Below, in pieces: positions 7,850 through 13,902 of a stretch of 34,787 nucleotides of DNA. Each line of letters opens with the position of its first letter. The stretch's first letter is position 1. The notes under the pieces are model-generated. The model saw only the letters and a list, made by a program, of their open reading frames with translations. It made no database searches and was not told the origin of the DNA. The DNA comes from Streptomyces sp. MZ04 (GTDB taxonomy: Bacteria > Actinomycetota > Actinomycetes > Streptomycetales > Streptomycetaceae). Location of the stretch: positions 1-34,787 of the forward strand of contig NZ_SRIC01000055.1 in assembly GCF_004684775.1 (NCBI RefSeq), given 5' to 3'. The position numbers and the translations under genes were made by a program.

Positions 7850-7960
7850 ACCGTCAGCAATGGGGCTGCCCACGCCGGAGATCGCCGCCCGTCGAAAATG
7901 CCCTGGGTGGTCTCCGTCAACGGCCGGTAGCGTGCGGCCACCGACCAAGGGAGTGAGCCG

Positions 7961-8542
7961 GTGCGCCCCATGCTGCTGATCGATGTCGACGGACCGCTGA
8001 ATCCCTACGCCGCAAAGCCACAGCGCCGCCCCCGGGGCTACCAGACGCACCGCCTGCTGACGCCCCGGTGGGAGGCCACCGAACGGCACCGAATGGAACA
8101 GTGGGGGCTCCCCGACAGGCGGGTGAAACCACTGCGGGTGTGGCTCAACCCCGACCACGGGCCGCCGCTGGCCGCACTCCCCTTCGATCTGGTCTGGGCG
8201 ACGACCTGGGAAGAAGAGGCCAACGCCTTCATCGCCCCCGTGCTGGGACTGCCCGCGCTGCCCTTCATTCCGTGGCCCTCGCCGCGACCCGATCCCCCGG
8301 ATGGCGTGTTCTGGAAGACGCCACAGATCGGCGCGTGGGCCGAGGGCCGTGCCTTCGCCTGGGTCGACGACGAGATCACCGATGCCGACCGCGCATGGGT
8401 GAAGGCCCACCACGACGGCCCCGCCCTGCTCCATCGCATCGACCCCCGAATCGGCCTGGTCCCCGACGACTTCGCCCTCCTGACGCAATGGGAAAAATCA
8501 GTGGCGGGCCCTGGTACTCACCCACGAGCATGCACCGCATGA
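7961..8542 (+). CDS. HAD-like hydrolase domain protein
   Basis: 193 residues. The N-terminus MRPMLLIDVDGPLNPY holds the HAD motif I DxD (Asp8 and Asp10). A later acidic motif WVDDEITDADRAW fits motif IV. The middle (LPFDLVWATTWEEEANAFIAPVLGLP) is typical of the small HAD proteins often annotated as HAD domain-containing in actinobacteria and related to the HAD part of Swiss-army-knife RNA repair proteins. The substrate is unknown. GTG 7961 has AAGGGAG about 10 nt upstream. The stop codon overlaps the start of the DinB gene (ATGA), so the two are translationally coupled. Confidence 0.75.
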   Translation: MRPMLLIDVDGPLNPYAAKPQRRPRGYQTHRLLTPRWEATERHRMEQWGLPDRRVKPLRVWLNPDHGPPLAALPFDLVWATTWEEEANAFIAPVLGLPALPFIPWPSPRPDPPDGVFWKTPQIGAWAEGRAFAWVDDEITDADRAWVKAHHDGPALLHRIDPRIGLVPDDFALLTQWEKSVAGPGTHPRACTA

Positions 8543-9099
8543 CTGACCAACCCGCACGCTGGACCCAGGCAACCATCTACCCCGACATGTGGGCTGACCC
8601 GGACGACGACCCCCGTGACGGCGAAGGAGTCAGTCCGGACGGCGAGCTTGCGACGCTGGAGGACTTCCTGAAGAACTACCGCATCACCCTGCGGATGAAG
8701 TGCGAAGGCCTGGATGCGGAGCAAATGGCCCGTCGGTCGGTGCCGCCTTCGACGATGTCGCTGCTCGGGCTGATCCGGCACCTCGTCGAGGTGGAGCGGG
8801 ACTGGCGCAACTGGATCACCGACGGTGATCCCGTGCCGAAGCTGTACGGCAAGCGTGACGCGGACTTCGACGGAGCCGTCGCCGAGCAGGCCGAGGTCGA
8901 CGCCGCGTACGCCGCTCTGGAGCGCGAGCAGGCCGCGACCGACGCCGCGCTGGCCGCCCACCCGGATCTGGGCGAGCGGGTGGGCAAGGACGGGATCGCG
9001 ATACGGGAGCTGTTGGTGCACAGGATCGAGGAGTACGCGCGTCATTGCGGGCACGCCGACCTGTTGCGCGAGTGCGTCGACGGACGGGTGGGCCAGTAG
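8539..9099 (+). CDS. DinB-family protein (DUF664)
   Basis: 186 residues. The four-helix DinB/YfiT-like pattern is clear: TLEDFLKNYRITLRMKCEGLDAEQMARRSVPPSTMSLLGLIRHLVEVERDWRNWI, then a linker, and a final IRELLVHRIEEYARHCGHADLLREC. The three metal-ligand histidines of the fold would be in GLIRHLVEVE (His), VHRIEEYARH (His) and CGHADLLRE (His). Actinobacterial members include mycothiol-dependent enzymes, but many have no known reaction. ATG 8539 overlaps the HAD stop codon by 4 nt; an alternative ATG lies at 8530. Confidence 0.82.
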   Translation: MTDQPARWTQATIYPDMWADPDDDPRDGEGVSPDGELATLEDFLKNYRITLRMKCEGLDAEQMARRSVPPSTMSLLGLIRHLVEVERDWRNWITDGDPVPKLYGKRDADFDGAVAEQAEVDAAYAALEREQAATDAALAAHPDLGERVGKDGIAIRELLVHRIEEYARHCGHADLLRECVDGRVGQ

Positions 9100-9138
9100 C
9101 CATTCGCCTCCGGCGGGTGGCAGATGGCGGTGCCGCGC

Positions 9139-9154
9139 GGCTGCTCGGGCAGCC
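9139..9154 (+). terminator. Small hairpin after the DinB gene, possible terminator
   Basis: GGCTGC-TCGG-GCAGCC forms a 6-bp stem with a 4-nt loop, 40 nt after the DinB stop codon. No T-run follows. Streptomyces terminators often lack one, but the stem is short. Confidence 0.35.
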
Positions 9155-9281
9155 CATTGCTACGGAAGTACGAGGTGGGAGGGGTCGTCCTCGCGACGGA
9201 TCTCGCTGGGCCGCGGCGTACTGGTTGATCGAGGTCCATGCCTGGATCTTCCCGTAGATCTTCGCGCAGCCCGACCGGCCT

Positions 9282-9309
9282 CAGGTACCTGGTTGGTACC
9301 TTGGTGGTA
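9282..9309 (+). promoter_or_regulatory. Paired GGTACC operator at the toxin-antitoxin start
   Basis: GGTACC occurs at 9284-9289 and 9295-9300, exactly 11 bp (one helical turn) apart. The left site is the centre of the perfect palindrome CAGGTACCTG (9282-9291). Between and after them lie two overlapping TACC-N5-GGTA palindromes (9286-9298 and 9297-9309), the second reaching the first base of the antitoxin start codon. Such stacked half-sites are typical of autoregulatory ribbon-helix-helix antitoxin operators. Confidence 0.6.
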
Positions 9310-9548
9310 TGCCATCGCTGAACGTGTCCTTCACGGACAAGGAATTCGAGGGAGTCCGCGCGGCCGCGGCGGCCGCGGGCAAGAGTCTCAAGCAGTACGT
9401 GCACGACCTCGGCGTGCGTGAAGCGGAGCGCAAGCAGTTCATCGTCGGCGCCTCCGAGTGGGCCGAGAAGCTGCGCTCCGAGTTCGACGAGGACCGCCCC
9501 CAGGAGATTCCGCCCTCCGAGCGCCATGAGGGGTCCACGGCCGCCTGA
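9309..9548 (+). CDS. Antitoxin of a Fic/Doc-like toxin-antitoxin pair
   Basis: 79 residues. The N-terminal MPSLNVSFTDKEFEGVRAAAAAAGKSLKQYVHDLGVREAE looks like a ribbon-helix-helix DNA-binding strand followed by two helices. The remaining acidic tail (FDEDRPQEIPPSERHEG) would wrap the toxin. It overlaps the next gene by one base (TGATG), the usual order of antitoxin first. The start codon has no standard ribosome-binding site; translation may be leaderless or weak. Two GGTACC boxes directly upstream fit autorepression. Confidence 0.72.
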   Translation: MPSLNVSFTDKEFEGVRAAAAAAGKSLKQYVHDLGVREAERKQFIVGASEWAEKLRSEFDEDRPQEIPPSERHEGSTAA

Positions 9549-9925
9549 TGGTTCTGTACATAGACGTCGCCTGGCTCTTGGACGTCCAGGAGTTCGCTGT
9601 CGCGCCCGAGGACATGACCGTGTCGGACTACTCCGCGCTGGTCGCCGCGGTGGCCCGGCACAAGACGAAGCTGCCGACCCTGGAATCCGCCGACCCGGAC
9701 GCCGCGTGGCGCGCCGCCGCTCTGCTGCACACCATCGTGCGCCTGGAGCCGCTGCCCTATCGCAACAGTCTGTACGCGGCGTTCGTGGCGGCCCAGTACA
9801 TGGACCAGTCCGGCGAGGGCATCGACCCGCCCTACGGAGCGCTGTCCGACCTCGTACGCAAGATCCGCGAGAGCCGCGTCAGCGTCTATGCCGTCGCCGA
9901 CCAGATCAGGTCCTGGAAGGTCTGA
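9548..9925 (+). CDS. Fic/Doc-like toxin component with a degenerate Fic motif
   Basis: 125 residues. It matches the actinobacterial family annotated as Fic-family toxin-antitoxin system toxin: an N-terminal YIDVAWLLDVQEFAV, a central ARAL-like segment (WRAAALLHTIVRLEPLPYRNSLYAAFVAAQYMDQSG) and a helical end. In classical Doc the motif HxFx(D/N)xNKR provides the catalytic His. Here the equivalent stretch is EPLPYRNSLYAAF, without the catalytic His but with Asn kept. AMPylation or phosphorylation as in true Fic or Doc is therefore doubtful. It is coupled to the antitoxin by a 1-nt overlap, and its 3' end overlaps the convergent regulator by 20 nt. Confidence 0.7.
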   Translation: MVLYIDVAWLLDVQEFAVAPEDMTVSDYSALVAAVARHKTKLPTLESADPDAAWRAAALLHTIVRLEPLPYRNSLYAAFVAAQYMDQSGEGIDPPYGALSDLVRKIRESRVSVYAVADQIRSWKV

Positions 9926-10613
9926 TCCGGTCGGGGTCCGCCGCCCAGGACGCGAGGATGCGCAGCCCGTCGAAGGAGGGTGTGCCGGGTTCGGCGGTCC
10001 ACACGACCAGCTGCTGGTCGGGGTCCGTGCTTGCGGTCAGGGTGTCCCAGTCCAGGGTCAGCTCGCCGACGAGGGGGTGGTTGAGTGTCTTCGTGCCCAC
10101 GCTCAGGGAGGCGACCTCGTGGCCGGCCCACCAGGTGCGGAAGTCCTCGTCGCGTACGGACAGTTCACCGACCAGCGATACCAGGCGCGGGTCCTGGGGA
10201 TACTTCGCCGCTTCCCTGCGCAATTGCGCCACGGCGGTGCGGGCGACCTTCTCCCATTCCGGATAGAGCTTGCGCAGGGCGGGATCGGTGAACATCAGGC
10301 GGACGTAATTGCGTTCCTTCTCCGGGACTTCGGAGAAGTCGGTCACCAGGGCGGCGCCGAGCGCATTCCAGGCCAGCACGTCCATCCGGCGGCCGAGGAC
10401 GATCGCCGGAGTTGCGGTGAGAGCGAGCAGGCGTCGCAGCTGCGGCTGGACCTTCTGCCGCGCTTTGCCGCGGGTCCGCGTCCCTGTTCTGCCCGCCAGC
10501 TCGAATACGTAGTCGCGCTGATCGTCCTGCAGGTGCAGCACCCGCACCAGGGTCTGCAGCACCGCTGCCGATGGCTGCATCCGGCCCTGCTCAAGGCGGG
10601 TGTAGTAGTCCAT
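9906..10613 (-). CDS. Helix-turn-helix regulator with MmyB-like ligand domain, N-terminally truncated
   Basis: 235 residues. The protein starts in the middle of the Xre-type HTH, at MDYYTRLEQGRMQPSAAVLQTLVRVLHL. In intact relatives this follows about 40 further residues ending RREEVAQLAGVSVDYYTRLEQG. The C-terminal ligand domain (PAIVLGRRMDVLAWNALGAALVTDF...GELTLDWDTL) is complete. Upstream in-frame sequence (10614-10700) stays open but has no HTH similarity, so the first part of the DNA-binding domain is gone, not mis-called. A GAGGAG site just before ATG 10613 would still allow translation. The neighbour it would have controlled is the divergent SDR gene, which is also broken. Confidence 0.72.
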   Translation of the reverse strand: MDYYTRLEQGRMQPSAAVLQTLVRVLHLQDDQRDYVFELAGRTGTRTRGKARQKVQPQLRRLLALTATPAIVLGRRMDVLAWNALGAALVTDFSEVPEKERNYVRLMFTDPALRKLYPEWEKVARTAVAQLRREAAKYPQDPRLVSLVGELSVRDEDFRTWWAGHEVASLSVGTKTLNHPLVGELTLDWDTLTASTDPDQQLVVWTAEPGTPSFDGLRILASWAADPDRIRPSRT

Positions 10614-10737
10614 TCTCCTCTTTGCGCGCTCGGAGGAATATGTGAGCGTGAAGGAGAAGCCGCTACGAAAGGCATCCGGATGCCGGATTGGAATCCCCTT
10701 CCGGCGGCCCTACAGCTTTCGACTTTTAGCTTTCGGC

Positions 10738-10814
10738 CTTCCGTCTTCCGCCTTCCGTCTTCCGCCTTCCGCCTTCCGCCTTCCGCCTTCCGCCTTCCGC
10801 CTTCCGCCTTCCGC
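10738..10814. repeat. 7-bp tandem array (CTTCCGC, 11 units) between the regulator and the SDR relic
   Basis: Eleven contiguous heptamers. Units 1 and 3 are CTTCCGT; all the others are CTTCCGC. The array fills the gap between the truncated regulator and the SDR pseudogene, 35 nt before ATG 10850. Partial units (AGCTTTCGACTTTTAGC) lie just upstream. It is the longest of three heptad arrays in the window. Confidence 0.9.
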
Positions 10815-10849
10815 CCTACAGCGTCGCCCCCCCTGGAGCACACACCCCC

Positions 10850-11570
10850 ATGAGCAAGGTCTTCATCATCACCGGCGCCGGCCGCGGCCTGGGTACCGAC
10901 CGAGCTCGGCCAGGCCCGCCAGGTCGCACAGCAGGCCGTGGAGGCGTTCGGCCGGATCGACGTCCTGGTCAACAACGCCGCGAACTTCTACGCCGGCTAC
11001 TTCGAGGAGATCTCCGGTGCCCAGATGCGCCGGCAGATCGAGACGAACCTGTTCGGCCCGATGAACGTCACCCGCGCCGTCCTGCCCGTCATGCGCGCCC
11101 AGCGCGACGGCCACATCATCAGCCTCTCCTCCATCGCCGGGCTGGTGGGCCAGGAATTCTGCGTCGCGTACGCCGCCGCGAAGTTCGGCCTCGAGGGCTG
11201 GATGGAGTCCCTGCGCTTCGACGTCGAGCCGTTCGGGATCCGCACCACGATCGTGGAACCGGGCTTCTTCCGCACCGAGCTGCTCATGGATGCCTCCACC
11301 ACCTGGGCGGAACTGTCCATCGACGACTACGCCGAGCGCACCGCCGCCACGAAGGCCGCCTGGCAGTCCATGAACGGGCAGCAGGCCGGCGACCCAGCCA
11401 AGCTCGCCGACGCCCTGCTGAAGGTCGCCGCCCTGGAGCAGCCTCCGCTGCGGTTCGTCGCCGGTGCCGACGCCATCCCCACCGCCGAGGCCAAGGGCCA
11501 GGAGCTGATCGAGCAGGCGCGCGCCTCCCGCGCCCTGGGTGCGGATCTCGCTCACACCGACGCGACCTGA
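10850..11570 (+). pseudogene. Short-chain dehydrogenase/reductase pseudogene (internal deletion with frameshift)
   Basis: The first 16 codons from ATG 10850 encode MSKVFIITGAGRGLGT, the SDR strand with the TGxxxGxG cofactor motif. The next residue match, TELGQARQVAQQAVEAFGRIDVLVNNA, continues in another frame from about 10895. About 40 residues (beta2 to alpha3 of the Rossmann fold) that intact relatives have between these points are missing. The rest is normal in that second frame: NNA, SSIAG, the catalytic Tyr-Lys in YAAAK, and VEPGFFRTELL. The junction reads ACCGACCGAG, a short repeat that could have mediated the deletion. A GTG at 10938 opens the downstream frame but would yield a protein without a cofactor site. 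Confidence 0.82.
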
Positions 11571-11624
11571 TCTCACGCCCCCAAGAAAAGATCCCCCCGA
11601 CATCCCAACCAGAAGGAACACCCC

Positions 11625-12038
11625 GTGGAACTTCTCAAGCAGCAGCCGACCGTGAAGGCTCCGGCGGACTGGTTCACCGGCGACGTCTGGTTCGACGTCA
11701 TCCACGCCGGACAGGAGCCGTCGCGCATGCGCATGAACAGGGTGCGTTTCTCCCCCGGCGCCCGCACCGACTGGCACCACCACGCCGTCGGCCAGACCCT
11801 GCACGTCGTCGAAGGCGTCGCCCTCATCGGCACCCGCGACGGAACGGTCATCGAGGCCCACCCCGGCGAGACGGTCACCTGTCCGCCCGGTGAGGAGCAC
11901 TGGCACGGCGCGGCGCCAGACCGTTTCATGCAGCACCTGGCCCTGTGGGAGGGCACGGGCGACGACCGACCGGAGACCGTCTGGCTGGAGAAGGTCACCG
12001 ACGCGACCTACACCGGGCCGCGCACCAACGCCCGCTGA
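11625..12038 (+). CDS. Cupin-domain protein
   Basis: 137 residues. A single cupin barrel with motif 1 FSPGARTDWHHHAVGQTLHVVEG (two His plus a third) and motif 2 PGETVTCPPGEEHWHGAAP. The conserved His cluster suggests a bound metal. The family often lies beside SDR and carboxymuconolactone decarboxylase genes, and here it follows the SDR relic by 54 nt. Its job is unknown; the loss of the SDR may have left it without a pathway partner. GTG 11625 is preceded by AAGGA. Confidence 0.82.
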   Translation: MELLKQQPTVKAPADWFTGDVWFDVIHAGQEPSRMRMNRVRFSPGARTDWHHHAVGQTLHVVEGVALIGTRDGTVIEAHPGETVTCPPGEEHWHGAAPDRFMQHLALWEGTGDDRPETVWLEKVTDATYTGPRTNAR

Positions 12039-12049
12039 CCGCCGCATGC

Positions 12050-12098
12050 GTGAGCCGCATGCCGTGAGCCGTGAGCCGTGAGCCGCATGCCGTGATGA
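12050..12098. repeat. 7-bp tandem array (GTGAGCC/GCATGCC) between convergent genes
   Basis: Seven consecutive heptamers: GTGAGCC, GCATGCC, GTGAGCC, GTGAGCC, GTGAGCC, GCATGCC, GTGATGA. The array occupies most of the 84-nt gap between the cupin gene and the convergent sigma-factor gene. No ordinary terminator is seen there. Confidence 0.85.
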
Positions 12099-12122
12099 GA
12101 ATCCGAGCGCGACCCGTCAGCT

Positions 12123-13262
12123 TCACCGGCGGGCGTTGAGACGGGCGGCCTGTCGTGTCAGGTGGTCGCGCTCGGCGAGGTTGGTGGCCTGCTGAGCCGC
12201 CTCGGCGTACAGCCGTGCCGCCGTCGTCAGGTCTCCGTCGCGCTCGTGGAGGTACGCCGCCACCGCGGTGTGGCGAGGGAGCGAGTCGTCCAGCTTCGCG
12301 AGCGCCGCCAGGCCGGAGCGGGGTCCATCGGCCTCGCCGACGGCCACCGCGCGGTTGAGCAGGACGACCGGGCTGTCGGTCAGGCCCGCGAGCTCGTCGT
12401 ACCACTCGACGATCTGCACCCAGTCGGTCTCCTCGGCGGTGGGCGCGTCGGCGTGGAGGGCGGCGATGGCGGCCTGGGCCTGGAACTCGCCCAGGCGGTC
12501 GCGGGCGAGGGCCGCCTGCAGGATCTGCACGCCCTCCGCGATCGACTCGGTGTCCCAGCGGCCGCGGTCCTGCTCGGCGAGCGGCACCAGACTGCCGTCG
12601 GGCGCGGTCCTGGCGGCACGCCGGGCGTGGTGGAGCAGCATGAGAGCGAGCAGCCCCGACGCCTCGGGGTGGTCGACGGCGGCCGCGAGCTGCCGGGTGA
12701 GCCGGATGGCCTCGGCGGCGAGGTCGACATCGCCGGAGTAGCCCTCGTTGAAGACCAGGTAGAGGACGCGCAGCACGGTGGCGACGTCGCCGGGCTTGTC
12801 GAACCGCACGCCGGAGACGGTGCGCTTGGCCCGGCTGATCCGCTGCGCCATGGTCGCCTCGGGCACCAGGTAGGCCTGGGCGATCTGGCGGGTGGTGAGA
12901 CCGCCGACGGCGCGCAGTGTGAGCGCGACCGCGGACGACGGCGTGAGCGACGGGTGGGCGCACAGGAAGTAGAGCTGGAGGGTGTCGTCCGCCGCGGGTG
13001 CGGGCCCGGGCGACGGCTCCTCGTCGACGCGATCCTCGCGTCGGCGGCGGGCGGTGTCCGCGCGGGTCGCGTCGAGGAACTTGCGCCAGGCCGCGGTGAC
13101 CAGCCAGCCCTTCGCATCGCGCGGAGGGTCGGCCGGCCAGACGCGGACCGCCTCGACGAGTGCGTCCTGTACGGCGTCCTCGGCCGCCGCGAAGTCGGCT
13201 CCGCGGCGGACGAGGACGGCGAGCACGCTCGGCGTGAGGCTCCTCAGCAGGGCCTCGTTCAT
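12123..13262 (-). CDS. ECF42-group RNA polymerase sigma factor with TPR-like C-terminal extension
   Basis: 379 residues. Region 2 is LRSLTPSVLAVLVRRGADFAAAEDAVQDALVEAVRVWP, and region 4 is LTTRQIAQAYLVPEATMAQRISRAK. These are followed by about 200 helical residues with paired-helix repeats (FNEGYSGDVDLAAEAIRLTRQL; PVVLLNRAVAVGEADG), the long C-terminal extension that defines ECF42. The partner DGPF/YCII gene lies directly upstream, as usual for this group, which lacks an anti-sigma factor. ATG 13262 is given; a GTG at 13283 overlaps the DGPF stop by 4 nt (GTGA) and may be the true, coupled start. A matching ECF42-type promoter precedes the DGPF gene. Confidence 0.88.
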   Translation of the reverse strand: MNEALLRSLTPSVLAVLVRRGADFAAAEDAVQDALVEAVRVWPADPPRDAKGWLVTAAWRKFLDATRADTARRRREDRVDEEPSPGPAPAADDTLQLYFLCAHPSLTPSSAVALTLRAVGGLTTRQIAQAYLVPEATMAQRISRAKRTVSGVRFDKPGDVATVLRVLYLVFNEGYSGDVDLAAEAIRLTRQLAAAVDHPEASGLLALMLLHHARRAARTAPDGSLVPLAEQDRGRWDTESIAEGVQILQAALARDRLGEFQAQAAIAALHADAPTAEETDWVQIVEWYDELAGLTDSPVVLLNRAVAVGEADGPRSGLAALAKLDDSLPRHTAVAAYLHERDGDLTTAARLYAEAAQQATNLAERDHLTRQAARLNARR

Positions 13263-13279
13263 CTGAGTCACCTGAGAGG

Positions 13280-13687
13280 TCACTCCGTGATGGTGGGCTG
13301 CACGCCGTAGAACGGGCGCAGCTCCAGCCACTCGTGGATCGGCTTGCCGCCAGCCCCAGGGGCGGCCGACAGTTCCCCGGCCAGCTCGACGGCGCGCTCG
13401 TAGTTGTCGACGTCGATCACCATCCAGCCGGCGATGACGTCCTTGGTCTCGGCGAACGGCCCGTCGGTGACCGGCGGGCGCCCCTCACCGTCGTACCGGA
13501 CGAACGTCCCCTCGGGGGCCAGCGCCTGGCTGTCGACGAACTCGCCGGTCTTCTCCAGCCGGGCCGCGAAGTCGTTCATGTACTGCAGGTGGGCCGAGAT
13601 CTCCTCCGGCGTCCACTGGTCCATGGGCACGTCGTTGACGGCAGCCGGGGCGCCTCGGTAGTGCTTGAGCAGCAGGTACTTGGCCAT
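13280..13687 (-). CDS. DGPF/YCII-family protein, ECF42 partner
   Basis: 135 residues. Starts MAKYLLLKHYRG and contains the signature TDGPFAETKDVIAGW near residue 75, with a conserved His near the end (PIHEWLELRPF). YCII-fold proteins are small alpha/beta dimers; the DGPF branch is genetically tied to ECF42 sigma factors and is their typical target. The catalytic role is unknown. ATG 13687 has AAGGAG about 6 nt upstream. It is co-transcribed with the sigma gene. Confidence 0.88.
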   Translation of the reverse strand: MAKYLLLKHYRGAPAAVNDVPMDQWTPEEISAHLQYMNDFAARLEKTGEFVDSQALAPEGTFVRYDGEGRPPVTDGPFAETKDVIAGWMVIDVDNYERAVELAGELSAAPGAGGKPIHEWLELRPFYGVQPTITE

Positions 13688-13739
13688 GACGGTTCTCCTT
13701 GGTGCTGATGCGACCCATTGTGGTCGCGTTCATAGCAGG

Positions 13740-13766
13740 GACGGAGCCGGTCGGCGGTTCTCGACA
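13740..13766 (-). promoter_or_regulatory. ECF42-type promoter of the DGPF-sigma operon
   Basis: On the minus strand TGTCGA (13761-13766) is followed after 17 bp by CGTC (13740-13743). This fits the ECF42 pattern described in Streptomyces venezuelae as I remember it (-35 TGTCGA, -10 CGA/TC). It lies about 50 bp upstream of the DGPF start codon, so the sigma factor probably drives its own operon. Confidence 0.6.
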
Positions 13767-13786
13767 TCGCCGTACGAAATCTTTTC

Positions 13787-13826
13787 TGGCACTCATTGGC
13801 ACTCATTGGCACTCATGGGCACTCAT
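13787..13826. repeat. 10-bp tandem array (TGGCACTCAT x4)
   Basis: Four contiguous decamers; the fourth starts with G instead of T. It sits in the divergent gap between the ECF42 operon and the large BTAD regulator gene, upstream of both likely promoters. The 10-bp period places all units on one face of the helix. Confidence 0.85.
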
Positions 13827-13890
13827 TGACACCCAGCCGAACGGGCGGACCCGTGCTCCCTCGCACATGCCCGCCCGACTGCGCCTTGGC

Positions 13891-13896
13891 TAATCT
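13891..13896 (+). promoter_or_regulatory. -10 hexamer of a probable leaderless promoter for the BTAD regulator
   Basis: TAATCT ends 6 nt before the GTG at 13903, so transcription would start at or next to the start codon. No ribosome-binding site is visible. Two other genes in the window (31044 and 31854) have the same geometry. Confidence 0.5.
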
Positions 13897-13902
13897 GCAC
13901 GG

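Noticed and set aside
9100..9280. Minus-strand segment reading KIYGKIQAWTSINQYAAAQ as a gene relic
   Set aside because: The frame continues into the antisense of the DinB gene without further similarity, and no start or family could be supported.
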